A stretch of 64,000 nt of DNA from Ruminococcus sp. (GTDB lineage Bacteria > Bacillota > Clostridia > Oscillospirales > Acutalibacteraceae), in assembly GCA_022768065.1 (NCBI GenBank), contig JALELS010000017.1:62001-126000 (forward strand), read 5' to 3'. Made by a program: the position numbers and the translations under genes. The notes under the pieces were generated by a model, which worked only from the letters and a program-made list of their open reading frames with translations, did not search any database and was not told where the DNA came from. Below are positions 7,237 through 15,268 of the stretch, one piece after another (positions within the stretch are counted from its first letter, which is position 1; each line of letters begins with the position of its first letter).

Positions 7237-8554
7237 AGGGATAATCCTTAAGATTGCAAATCGGCTTGGCCTCGAACTGCAAAAAAAGAAGGATCTAAAA
7301 ATCAAATATAGCGACAAAGGGATAAATCCCACCGCAATAGGTGCTAATGTTGTTACCAACATAGCCGTTGACGATAGCGACATACAAGTGATTGGAGACT
7401 CAGCAAGAGCGCAAGCAATTCAAGAGCTTCTGTATTACTATGTTGACAATATTCTTTCAGTCGCGGCTGAAGTGTCCCTCGGTACAGGCGATTGCCTTAT
7501 AAGACCGTATACAGACGGAGACGATATCGGATTTAATGTTATCGGCTCGGATGATTTCTTGATAACTTCCTCAATAGGATATCGACTTAAAGGAGTTGTC
7601 ATTAAGCTGGATGAGTACGAAACAAAAACAGCCACTTACAGACTGTTTGAAAGTCAATCGTTACAAACGAAAGAAAATAGGCGAGTTGTTCTCATTAACC
7701 GCTTCGCATATAAGGGCACGGATGAAATCGACATAACCAAAACAATATGGAAAGATATCACAACCGAAGAATATATTGTTGCAGATCAGCTTTTGTTAGG
7801 GCGGTATAAATGCCCTACCATCAACCGTGATAATTATAATTCCGCAAACGGGGTACCGATTACATTCGGGTGCGCCGAAATCATAGACAACATCAAAAAG
7901 AAATATGAGCAATACAACGATGAGTTTGACCGTAAAGAGTCAAAAATATTCGCGGATAGAACTCTTTTCAGAAGAGACAAAAACGACAAACTTGAACTTT
8001 CCTCCGCAAAGGAATTTATCAATGTTCGAGGCGGTGTTGACGGCGGTATAACCTCACAGATTTACGACTACTCACCTTCCATACGAGAAGAAGAGTTCAA
8101 ATCTGCCAACGACTTCAATTTATCTATTCTTGAGCTGTGTTGCGGATTTTCAAGAGGCATATTCACATCGCCCGAAACATCTTTTGCAACAGCCACAGAG
8201 CTGAAAAATAGCCTTAAGAAAACATTTGCTTTTGTCAAGAGTTTTCGCCGACGCATTGAGCACGGCAACAAAGAATTGTTCAATGCGGTCAACATCATAA
8301 TGAACCTGAATTCCGTTACACCCGATGGCAAGTGGGAGTTACAACATGATTGGTCGTATGATTACATTGAGCAGACATGCGAAAAATTCAATCAGCTCAT
8401 ACAGTCGCTTGATCGCAATGCCATAAAGACGGAAGACTTGACCGCGTGGGTGCTCAACTTAAGTCCCGAAGAAGCAGCCGAATATGTTGAGGATATTGAG
8501 GCGAAACAAAATGAAGAAGTGCAGAAGCAACTAAAGGCGGCAATGAATGAATAA
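7220..8554 (+). CDS. Phage portal protein
   Basis: A 444-aa portal protein, the dodecameric ring through which DNA enters the capsid. It is recognised by its place between terminase and minor capsid protein, its length, and an SPP1/A118-type architecture: an acidic N-terminal region with DDSDIQVIGDSARAQAIQ, a central wing with FRRDKNDKLELSSAKEF, and a helical C-terminal stem with a Glu/Gln-rich tail. The start overlaps the terminase by 17 bases; ATG 7229 is an alternative. It overlaps the next gene by 8 bases. Confidence 0.88.
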   Translation: MNSMIEGIILKIANRLGLELQKKKDLKIKYSDKGINPTAIGANVVTNIAVDDSDIQVIGDSARAQAIQELLYYYVDNILSVAAEVSLGTGDCLIRPYTDGDDIGFNVIGSDDFLITSSIGYRLKGVVIKLDEYETKTATYRLFESQSLQTKENRRVVLINRFAYKGTDEIDITKTIWKDITTEEYIVADQLLLGRYKCPTINRDNYNSANGVPITFGCAEIIDNIKKKYEQYNDEFDRKESKIFADRTLFRRDKNDKLELSSAKEFINVRGGVDGGITSQIYDYSPSIREEEFKSANDFNLSILELCCGFSRGIFTSPETSFATATELKNSLKKTFAFVKSFRRRIEHGNKELFNAVNIIMNLNSVTPDGKWELQHDWSYDYIEQTCEKFNQLIQSLDRNAIKTEDLTAWVLNLSPEEAAEYVEDIEAKQNEEVQKQLKAAMNE

Positions 8555-10190
8555 CTTGATGCGCTCAGAGTGGCTTGAACAATTGCCCGATTATCTTGCC
8601 GAGATAATGCAGCAAATGTCGCTTGAAGCAACAGCAATTATCGCAGCACGAATTAACTATATTGGCAAGGTTAAAAAGAGCGATATACACAAGCTGACAA
8701 ACGCCTTAGCCTATGCCGGAGCGGATATCAGCGAAATTGAGCGAATAATAGCCCGTTTCACGAAGAAAAGCGATGCGGAAATAGAGCGTATTTTAACCGA
8801 GGTAGCAGCCGAGGACGATTCCTTCGCTAAGATGTATTACGAGGCCAAAGGGCTTGTGCCCAAGACCTATATAACAGATGCATATCTGCAAACTGCCCTA
8901 ACTTCCGTTATAAAACAAACGCAAGAAGCAATCCGCAATTTGTCAAACACTACATCGCTGTTTTATCAAATGCCTGACGGCACTTACGCCGACATTCGTT
9001 CAACTTATATAAGAGTGATTGACCAAGCTATATATGAAGTACAGAGCGGCAGCATAGATTATCATACCGCAATGAAGCGAGCAATGTTGTCTCTCGGTAA
9101 AGGAACGCGCTGTATTGAGTATATGAGCGGATACCACAGACGGCTTGACAGCGCCGTTAGGCAAAACATATTAGACGGCACAAAGCAGCTCAATCAAACG
9201 GTAATGGACTATCACGGCAAAGCCTTTGGGGCAAACGGCGTCGAACTCACAGCTCACGCTATATCGGCACCCGACCATGTCAATGTGCAGGGGCACCGAT
9301 TTACAAATAAAGAATTTGAAAAAATGCAAAGCGGAATGGACTGTAAAGATATTCAAGGCAGAAAATACAAAGGCTTCCCTCGAAAGATTACAGAATGGAA
9401 CTGTAAACACTTTGCAATCCCCGTTATTGTTGATATAGGCTCTCCCGCTTATACAGACGAACAGCTTGAAGAACTGAAAAAATCAAGCACGGCCAAATAT
9501 GACGACACTCAAAAAGCAAGAGCTATGGAAACACGCTTGAGAACGCTTAAGGAACAGAAAAACGCCCTTTTGGAATCGGGAGATGAAGCAGGCGCCAAAC
9601 AAATTCAAAAAAAAATAACAGCTCAGCAGAGGGTTTATAGAGAATTCTGCACACAAAAAGGCATACATAGAGATTATGTTCGAGAAAATGTGCCAAAGTA
9701 CCAAAAGTCCATTACAAAAGAACCTAAGCTCTTAAAATCCAATCCTTTTTCAGATGTAACACAAGAGTATTACGATACCGCCAAGCCCGGTGTCGGTAAG
9801 GTCATTTTGGAAGAAGGGTATAAAAAAGCACACCACCAACAAGAGATTGAGACAGCCGAATGGCTTGTTAAAGAATTTGGTGGCGAGTTTGTAATTCTTA
9901 AAGAAGCTAATAAACGAAATATTAAAACGCCCGATTATATTTGGCGAGATCGCTTTTGGGAATTGAAAAAGATATCTTCTATAACCAGCGGAGATAGAAA
10001 TTTAAGAAAAGCTATTTCTCAAATAAAAAGCAATCCTGGCGGAGTTATTCTTGACATCACAAATGAAGTAGAGTTAACCGCTCTTGAAAAACAACTTCAA
10101 TCACGAGCCAAAAGGTCTGATATCAGCGGATTTGACATTCTTATTGTGAAAGAAAATAAAGTTATAAAAATAATTAGATATAAAAAATGA
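8547..10190 (+). CDS. Minor capsid protein with C-terminal CdiA-type tRNase domain
   Basis: A 547-aa fusion. Residues 1 to about 310 match phage minor capsid protein 2: an RSTYIRVIDQAIYEVQ helix, then YHRRLDSAVRQNILDG, then a CKDIQGRKY...EWNCKHFAIPV segment. A charged linker (about 320-400) follows. Residues 417-547 look like the C-terminal tRNA nuclease domain of CdiA toxins (BECR fold): a helix, a GGEFVIL strand, the TPDYIW box (461-466), WELKK (471-475), a Ser/Arg-rich helix, GGVILDIT and a final DILIV strand. MuF-type capsid-toxin fusions are a described class in temperate phages of Firmicutes. No immunity gene follows directly. Confidence 0.85.
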   Translation: MNNLMRSEWLEQLPDYLAEIMQQMSLEATAIIAARINYIGKVKKSDIHKLTNALAYAGADISEIERIIARFTKKSDAEIERILTEVAAEDDSFAKMYYEAKGLVPKTYITDAYLQTALTSVIKQTQEAIRNLSNTTSLFYQMPDGTYADIRSTYIRVIDQAIYEVQSGSIDYHTAMKRAMLSLGKGTRCIEYMSGYHRRLDSAVRQNILDGTKQLNQTVMDYHGKAFGANGVELTAHAISAPDHVNVQGHRFTNKEFEKMQSGMDCKDIQGRKYKGFPRKITEWNCKHFAIPVIVDIGSPAYTDEQLEELKKSSTAKYDDTQKARAMETRLRTLKEQKNALLESGDEAGAKQIQKKITAQQRVYREFCTQKGIHRDYVRENVPKYQKSITKEPKLLKSNPFSDVTQEYYDTAKPGVGKVILEEGYKKAHHQQEIETAEWLVKEFGGEFVILKEANKRNIKTPDYIWRDRFWELKKISSITSGDRNLRKAISQIKSNPGGVILDITNEVELTALEKQLQSRAKRSDISGFDILIVKENKVIKIIRYKK

Positions 10191-10215
10191 GAACACAGGC
10201 CAAGTCCGTGTTCTC
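10189..10215 (+). other. Perfect hairpin at the toxin-fusion stop codon
   Basis: GAGAACAC / GTGTTCTC form an 8-bp perfect stem, extended by GG/CC across a bulged A, with loop CCAAGT. It begins inside the stop codon and has no T-run after it, only a G-rich stretch and possible weak pairings up to about 10255. It may protect the mRNA 3' end or be part of a larger structured RNA. Confidence 0.45.
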
Positions 10216-10310
10216 GGGGCAAAGGGGTAAATCTCCAGGCTGATCAATTCCCTCTTCCAAATTTATTATATGCCGTTTTTACAAAAAAGTCAATATGTCC
10301 ACTTTATCGA

Positions 10311-10340
10311 GCATCACGCTTATGGCAAGGTGCTTTTTTA
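10311..10340 (+). terminator. Weak intrinsic terminator
   Basis: AGCATC / GGTGCT form a 6-bp stem with one wobble pair and a 13-nt loop, followed by six T. It would end the transcript carrying the toxin-fusion gene before the scaffold and capsid genes. Confidence 0.5.
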
Positions 10341-10348
10341 ATGCTATT

Positions 10349-10377
10349 TTTCAGCTTTTTAGCTGTTAAATATAAAA
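10349..10377 (+). promoter_or_regulatory. Candidate promoter for scaffold/capsid genes
   Basis: TTTTCA (10349-10354) and TATAAA (10372-10377) with a 17-base spacer. The -35 is weak. The spacer includes a small palindrome, CAGCTTTTTAGCTG. A dedicated promoter after the terminator would allow strong capsid expression. Confidence 0.35.
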
Positions 10378-10408
10378 TCACGGGACAAAACCCGTTAATC
10401 AAATGAGA

Positions 10409-10426
10409 TAACTGACTCATCAGTTA
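10409..10426 (+). other. Leader hairpin before scaffold gene
   Basis: TAACTGA / TCAGTTA form a perfect 7-bp stem with a CTCA loop, ending 4 bases before the AGGAG of the scaffold gene. No T-run follows, so it is more likely an mRNA stabiliser or translation element than a terminator. It shares the TGACTCA-N-CAGT core with the hairpin at 5248-5271. Confidence 0.5.
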
Positions 10427-10440
10427 AAAAGGAGTTTATT

Positions 10441-11001
10441 ATGCAAGATTTAATTGATATCTTGAAAGAAGAAGGTATCGAAGTACCGGAAGAGAAGAAA
10501 GACGGTTTAAGGCAGAAGCACAGTAAGAATTACAAGGCTGTAGCCGAGTTCGAGAGAAAGGTAAACTCTCTCACAGACCAGCTCACAACTGCAAACGCAA
10601 CCATTACAGATTTAAAGAGCAAAACAACCGATGTTGACGCCCTTAATCAGCGAATCAAAGATTACGAGAAAGCCGACCAGGACAGAAAAGATGCCGAAGA
10701 TAAGGCGAAGAAAACTCAACAGCTTAAAACTCGCTTTGACGCGCTGAAAGGAGACCGTACTTACCTCAACGAAGGAACAGAAAGCTGGATGTTCTCTGAA
10801 TTCCAGAAAGCTGTTGCAGACCAAAGCAATGCAAGTAAGAGCGATGGAGAAATATATGAGAACATTACCAAAGACAAAAACATTTTCACACCGAAAAACG
10901 AAAGGTTCAAGAATCCGTCCGCAGGTAACTCACATCATCAAACGAGCGATGAAGCTTACCTTGCCGAGTATTACAAGAACAACCCGTTTTTCAAGAAATA
11001 A
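10441..11001 (+). CDS. Phage scaffolding protein (GP20 family)
   Basis: A 186-aa protein with a long coiled coil (about residues 20-105: heptads of Leu/Val with Lys/Asp/Gln), an acidic middle and a basic C-terminus (NPFFKK). This matches GP20-type scaffolds, which guide capsid assembly and are lost before packaging; the basic tail usually contacts the capsid protein. It sits directly upstream of the major capsid gene behind a strong AAAGGAG site at 10428-10434. Confidence 0.88.
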   Translation: MQDLIDILKEEGIEVPEEKKDGLRQKHSKNYKAVAEFERKVNSLTDQLTTANATITDLKSKTTDVDALNQRIKDYEKADQDRKDAEDKAKKTQQLKTRFDALKGDRTYLNEGTESWMFSEFQKAVADQSNASKSDGEIYENITKDKNIFTPKNERFKNPSAGNSHHQTSDEAYLAEYYKNNPFFKK

Positions 11002-11023
11002 TTAAAAAGGAGAATTACTTACA

Positions 11024-11890
11024 ATGAGTATTATTTACGGTTCACTCAATGTTGACGAAAGGTATTCCTCAATCGTTGAGCCTAATCTTTATTATGACAG
11101 AGTTTTCGTACCCGGTGTAACATTCACCGATAAATACGAAGAAGGTCCTGCCGGAGCAATCTATGTTCACAAACTTACAGGTTCGGCAGCAGAACCCGGC
11201 ACACCCGGCAGAGACTTCACGGACGAAGCAAGCCAAGATACGCTTATACCGATACTTCTGAACAACAACTTCCAGAAGTCACGAAAAATATACGGCGTAC
11301 AGTCTAATGCTGTTTCATTTGCTGTTGCAAATGAACAACTTGCAGGAGTTATGAACGATATAGGCGAAGGCTGGGGGCAGTCCGGTAATGCTTGTCTTGT
11401 TCAGGAAGGCACCGCTTCTGCCGCAACTACAGCGATAACAAAGTCAAATGCGGTCGCTGCCCTTATAGCCGCTCGCAAAGAACTTTCCGAAAAGAAGGCA
11501 AAAGCCAATACAGTACTTTGCTCCCCTGCATATTATGCAGCGCTGCTTGAAGCTGCAGGCGATAAATTTACGCCCGTTCTTAACGACAATGTTGCGGCTA
11601 CCGGCGCTATCGGCAGATACCTTGGCTTTAACATCATCGAGGATAACGGTTTATCGGCAACAAATGCAAAATATTACGACAAAGCCGGTACTCTTAAGAC
11701 CGTTGCATTTGATAAGGTTGATTTCATCATGTATAACTTTGAAGCGCTCTCAATCGTTTCAAACCTTGAGGCCTTCCGTCTTGTTGACAGCGAAAACTTT
11801 GTCGGCTCAAAGGCACAGGGAGAAATGAACACAGGTTACACGGTAACAAATGCCGATGCAGTCCTCGTTCGTAAGCACGCAGCAGCTTAA
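11024..11890 (+). CDS. Major capsid protein
   Basis: A 288-aa protein. Position after the scaffold, length, and a mixed beta-rich composition with Ala/Gly/Asn-rich loops identify the main shell subunit. Recognisable parts are an N-terminal arm (residues 1-40), a LIPILLNNNFQKSR spine region, an Ala-rich long helix around 140-165 (AVAALIAARKELSE), and a C-terminal strand series ending LVRKHAAA. Codon use is biased toward host-preferred codons, as expected for a highly expressed gene. Confidence 0.88.
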   Translation: MSIIYGSLNVDERYSSIVEPNLYYDRVFVPGVTFTDKYEEGPAGAIYVHKLTGSAAEPGTPGRDFTDEASQDTLIPILLNNNFQKSRKIYGVQSNAVSFAVANEQLAGVMNDIGEGWGQSGNACLVQEGTASAATTAITKSNAVAALIAARKELSEKKAKANTVLCSPAYYAALLEAAGDKFTPVLNDNVAATGAIGRYLGFNIIEDNGLSATNAKYYDKAGTLKTVAFDKVDFIMYNFEALSIVSNLEAFRLVDSENFVGSKAQGEMNTGYTVTNADAVLVRKHAAA

Positions 11891-11910
11891 AGAAAGGTGG
11901 CGGTTGAATA

Positions 11911-12342
11911 ATGTTTTTGACATTTGAAGAGTATAAAGCTATGAGCGGTTCGCTCTCCGAATCTGATTTCAACCGCCTCTCTTATAGGGCGGAACAAACT
12001 CTTAACTTTCACACTTTTGGCAGAATCAAGGTTCCCGACAACCGTGTAAGAAGGTGTATGTTTGATTTAATTGACTGCGAAAGCGAAAAGGAGAAAAACG
12101 CAGGTGTAAAAAGCGTCTCAAACGATGGATACTCTGTCACATACCAAAGCACACAAGAGGCAACCGAAGCGGAATACGATATTATCTATCGCTATTTCGC
12201 TTCTACGGACATCCTCTATCAAGGTGTCGATGGAATCGGCGAGTATGAGCCGGAAAGCGAAGATGGTTACGATTATCTTATGGTTAAGGTCGCGAGTGAA
12301 AGCGAAGATTATGACCGTTTGAAGGTGGTTAAGAATGCTTAA
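11911..12342 (+). CDS. Head-tail connector (adaptor) protein
   Basis: A 143-aa protein beginning MFLTFEEYKAMSG and followed by a helical FNRLSYRAEQTLNFHTFGRI stretch, typical of gp6/gp15-type adaptors that dock under the portal. It is the first gene after the capsid gene, where the adaptor usually lies. It overlaps the next gene by 8 bases. Confidence 0.78.
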   Translation: MFLTFEEYKAMSGSLSESDFNRLSYRAEQTLNFHTFGRIKVPDNRVRRCMFDLIDCESEKEKNAGVKSVSNDGYSVTYQSTQEATEAEYDIIYRYFASTDILYQGVDGIGEYEPESEDGYDYLMVKVASESEDYDRLKVVKNA

Positions 12343-12751
12343 TTATTGGAATAAAACGGTTACAATTTACAACAAATACGAAGACGGTGACGGACTGTTA
12401 CATTATTACAGACGAGTGCTTTATAACTGTTTTTGGAAAGAAACCAACAATAAAGTTACTGTTTCAAATGTGACATTACAGAGCAACAATTATATAATCA
12501 GAATTCCTCAGTCAAGTGATTATATCTCCCCTATCCAGTGGCAGAAATTGACTAACAAAGCAGATAAATTCACACTTCAAACGGGTGATATTGTTATCAA
12601 AGGCGATGTATCATTTGAGGTGAACGAACTCGAAGACGGACATCGCCTTAATGACTTCTTGGCGCAATACAAACAAGGTATCGCAACAATTGTCTCTATT
12701 AACGATAATACGGACCTTCCAAACGCGCACTATTTTGTGAAAGGAGAATGA
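12335..12751 (+). CDS. Probable head-closure protein
   Basis: A 138-aa beta-rich protein (MLNYWNKTVTIYNKYEDGDGL...). Its size and second position after the capsid gene match head-closure or stopper proteins; similar proteins are often listed under DUF6751. A GDIVIKGDVSFEV strand pair is followed by a C-terminal helix. Assigned mainly from gene order. Confidence 0.65.
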   Translation: MLNYWNKTVTIYNKYEDGDGLLHYYRRVLYNCFWKETNNKVTVSNVTLQSNNYIIRIPQSSDYISPIQWQKLTNKADKFTLQTGDIVIKGDVSFEVNELEDGHRLNDFLAQYKQGIATIVSINDNTDLPNAHYFVKGE

Positions 12752-12752
12752 C

Positions 12753-13217
12753 ATGGATTATATCACACCGTTTATCAAATGGCTTTTGACATGTCCCTAT
12801 GTCCGAAAAAACAAAGTTTTTGCAAACGCTCTGCAAGCACAAAAAGACAACATCGAGATTGTAACGCAGCAAATCTCCCGCTCACAGGATAAATGCTACA
12901 TTGACGGCTCTGTTTTGCACCGTGTTGTCTTTACTGTGTTTGACTATAAAAGTATATCTTTTAACCAGCTTGTAAAGACAATGGTTGACAAGAACGAAAA
13001 TGTCGCAAATCTCCTTGAGACAAGACAACTCATCGATTGGATTGCCGAGCAGCGCAAAAACGGCAATTACCCCGATTTCGGCACAAATTGCATTGTTCAA
13101 GATGTTTATACGGAATACTCATCTCCAAGCACACCGAGCGTTGATAATACTGCAACTCCGGCAATTGCACGATACTCGCTTCCTATAATATGTGAGGTGC
13201 TTGATTATGGCAGTTAA
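12753..13217 (+). CDS. Neck/tail-completion-like phage protein
   Basis: A 154-aa protein starting MDYITPFIKWLLTCPY, with a central helix-rich part and C-terminal strands. No domain name is recognised with confidence. By order (third after capsid, before the minor capsid/tail-terminator-like gene and tail tube) it is likely to act at the head-tail joint. It overlaps the next gene by 11 bases. Confidence 0.6.
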   Translation: MDYITPFIKWLLTCPYVRKNKVFANALQAQKDNIEIVTQQISRSQDKCYIDGSVLHRVVFTVFDYKSISFNQLVKTMVDKNENVANLLETRQLIDWIAEQRKNGNYPDFGTNCIVQDVYTEYSSPSTPSVDNTATPAIARYSLPIICEVLDYGS

Positions 13218-13596
13218 TCAAGATGTTTCGTTCTATATGGAAAAAGCTTTGAAAAAGGCGACCTCGCCCGATGTAAAGCGTTATTTTTTAATAGAATGGT
13301 ACAGAAAAATGTTTCCATATATTCCATTCGTTACGGGTACACTTGCCAGTACAATGGATATAGAAATACAACACTCGCCCGAAACCGCTATGGAGACAGG
13401 GCTTGAAAATATTGACCAAAATATACACTTTAAGGCTCCGTATGCTTCTAATATGTATTACGGAGACGGATTTAATTTCACCAAAGACCAACACCCCTTG
13501 GCGCAAGCAAGATGGGCGCAGGTCGCCGCCGAACTTCACGGTCAAGAGTTGGTTGACAATCTAAAAAAATATATACGAAGGGAGAGTCTTAAATGA
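13207..13596 (+). CDS. Minor capsid / tail-completion protein
   Basis: A 129-aa protein. The start at 13207 is chosen because GAGGTG is 8 bases upstream; the longer 13192 frame lacks a site. It carries an N-terminal helix, an IEWYRKMFPYIPFVTGTLASTM segment region and a YASNMYYGD motif typical of HK97-gp10/minor-capsid-type proteins found just before the tail tube. It probably caps the tail or bridges to the neck. It overlaps the tail-tube gene by 4 bases (ATGA). Confidence 0.65.
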   Translation: MAVNQDVSFYMEKALKKATSPDVKRYFLIEWYRKMFPYIPFVTGTLASTMDIEIQHSPETAMETGLENIDQNIHFKAPYASNMYYGDGFNFTKDQHPLAQARWAQVAAELHGQELVDNLKKYIRRESLK

Positions 13597-14132
13597 CTGA
13601 TACACAGTTAAAAACATTTCTCGATACTTTCACGCATAGCGGAACGGGAGATGTCAAGCGTGAATTGTTTATTATCTTCGGTAGAAAAGGTAATACGGGC
13701 GATTTTATTCCGCTCGGCTACAAGCAAGAAAGCGCTGCTATTGAAAACAACTATAACGAAAACTCTGTAAGAGATGTTCTCGGTCAAGTCTATAACGACA
13801 TTATTTCAAAAGACGAGCAGATTTCGATGAGCGAGTATCACAATAATCCTTCCGCTTCGCCATTCCTCGATACAGCGTGGATGTATACTCTTGCGGGGCT
13901 CGAAAGCGAGCTTGAAGACTATGAACTTCTTATGGTTAGCGCTTGGCTGGTTAACGAAAGCGGCGAGTTCTTCGCAAGAAACGTATCCGGGGTTCGCCTC
14001 AAGCTTGATAATATGGGCGGACAGAGCTATACAATGGCAGATGTCACTTTCTCAGGTATTTCAAGAGGAAAATTCGGTACCGTATCGAGTTTGAGCAAGC
14101 CTGAGTTCAAGGAAAATGTACCTACAGCATAA
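13593..14132 (+). CDS. Major tail tube protein
   Basis: A 179-aa beta-rich protein forming the tail tube. Gene order (after neck proteins, before tail chaperones and tape measure), length and the pattern of strands around LGYKQESAAIENNYNEN and the C-terminal TMADVTFSGI support this. It is followed by a long hairpin, as is common after this highly expressed gene. Confidence 0.82.
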   Translation: MTDTQLKTFLDTFTHSGTGDVKRELFIIFGRKGNTGDFIPLGYKQESAAIENNYNENSVRDVLGQVYNDIISKDEQISMSEYHNNPSASPFLDTAWMYTLAGLESELEDYELLMVSAWLVNESGEFFARNVSGVRLKLDNMGGQSYTMADVTFSGISRGKFGTVSSLSKPEFKENVPTA

Positions 14133-14143
14133 ATCCAAATACT

Positions 14144-14178
14144 TTCGGCAAGGACGGTACAACACCATCCTTGCCGAA
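14144..14178 (+). terminator. Long hairpin after tail tube gene
   Basis: A 15-bp stem TTCGGCAAGGACGGT / ACCATCCTTGCCGAA with one G-U pair and an ACAAC loop, immediately before the AGGAG of the next gene. There is no T-run, so it may be a partial terminator or an mRNA-stabilising element that sets the tube-to-chaperone ratio. Confidence 0.6.
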
Positions 14179-14192
14179 TTAGGAGTAGTAAA

Positions 14193-14705
14193 ATGGCAAA
14201 TGTAATAAATTTTGATATATCCGACAACAGGGTCGAATATCGACTCGGTAAGAGCGACCGAACAATTCTTATAGATACGGGCGACATAAATCTTCCCGTT
14301 CGTTTATCGGCTGCTATGGACTCCCTCAACTCATATTTTACCAAAATGAACAACAAATTCGGTGTGAAAGCACTTGAAGATATAGACAAGGTAAAAACAG
14401 GCAACGTTGAAGACGATGTTGCATTACTTAAGCAAACGGATATAGATGTCCGTAAAATCATAAATGCAGCGTTTAACACTTGTAGCGAAAACGAACCCGA
14501 TTTTTACGATATATGCAAGGCCGCATTCGGTGAGGCAAATTGTTGTTCGGTTTCAAAGAAGAGCGGCAATTATTATTTTGAGGACTTTCTAATCGCCTTG
14601 TCTCCGGTTATCGAAGCGGAATACAATGTCCGAGTCGATAAGCTCAAGAATAAGGTTGCAAAATACACGGCTCAAAAGGGAAAATATTCAAAGAAAGGTA
14701 AATAA
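14193..14705 (+). CDS. Tail assembly chaperone (DUF6673-like)
   Basis: A 170-aa protein beginning MANVINFDISDNRVEYRLG. Its location between tail tube and Gp15/tape measure matches the first tail assembly chaperone, which coats the tape measure during tail building. The C-terminus is Lys-rich. Unlike many siphoviruses, the second chaperone is a separate gene 2 bases downstream, not a frameshift product: this frame ends in TAA and the next starts with its own ATG. Confidence 0.7.
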   Translation: MANVINFDISDNRVEYRLGKSDRTILIDTGDINLPVRLSAAMDSLNSYFTKMNNKFGVKALEDIDKVKTGNVEDDVALLKQTDIDVRKIINAAFNTCSENEPDFYDICKAAFGEANCCSVSKKSGNYYFEDFLIALSPVIEAEYNVRVDKLKNKVAKYTAQKGKYSKKGK

Positions 14706-14707
14706 CA

Positions 14708-15268
14708 ATGGTTTTTGACCTTCCTAAAGAATTAGAAGTTAATGGCGTCAATCGCTCGATTAACAGCGATTTCAGGGATATTATATCGATAATGTCAGCA
14801 CTTAACGACCCCGAACTATCTCCACGAGAGAAAAACTTTGTTCTCTTAACAAATTTTTATGAAGATGATATAAGCGAGCTCGGCGACCTTGAGGAAGCGG
14901 TTAAAAAGGCTATATGGTTTATAGATTGGGGAAAAGAATATTCTGAGAAAGAAAAAGCACCATCCAAGCTGTTAGATTGGGCTAAAGATTATAACTATGT
15001 GGTGTCGGCGGTAAATCGCCGTGTAAAAACGGTAGAAGATGTCAGAGAGCTTCCATACTTACATTGGTGGACTTTCCTTGGATACTTCGCTGAGCGAGGA
15101 CAATGTCAGATATCATATATTATAGAAATTCGAGATAAAATCGCAAGAGGCAAGCCGCTTGATGCAGCGGACAAAGAATTTTACAAGGCAAATAAGACAG
15201 ATATAGACCTCGATAACGAAAGGGATACTGAGCTTGAAGCTGTATTGTGGGGTGATAAAAATGGCTGA
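14708..15268 (+). CDS. Gp15-family tail assembly protein
   Basis: A 186-aa protein of the bacteriophage Gp15 family: YDLPKEL-type start (here VFDLPKELEVNG), a SDFRDIISIM segment, a PREKNFVLLTNFYED stretch, and the aromatic LHWWTFLGYFAERG motif. In this family the gene stands directly before the tape measure and acts as second tail chaperone. It overlaps the tape measure by 8 bases. Confidence 0.85.
   Translation: MVFDLPKELEVNGVNRSINSDFRDIISIMSALNDPELSPREKNFVLLTNFYEDDISELGDLEEAVKKAIWFIDWGKEYSEKEKAPSKLLDWAKDYNYVVSAVNRRVKTVEDVRELPYLHWWTFLGYFAERGQCQISYIIEIRDKIARGKPLDAADKEFYKANKTDIDLDNERDTELEAVLWGDKNG

Noticed and set aside
10187..10243. 18-codon ORF overlapping the capsid-toxin stop as an immunity peptide
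   Set aside because: Too short, no separate ribosome site, and its sequence is dictated by the hairpin.
14193..15268. Programmed frameshift between the two tail chaperones
   Set aside because: The genes do not overlap, each has its own start, and no slippery heptamer is present at the junction.
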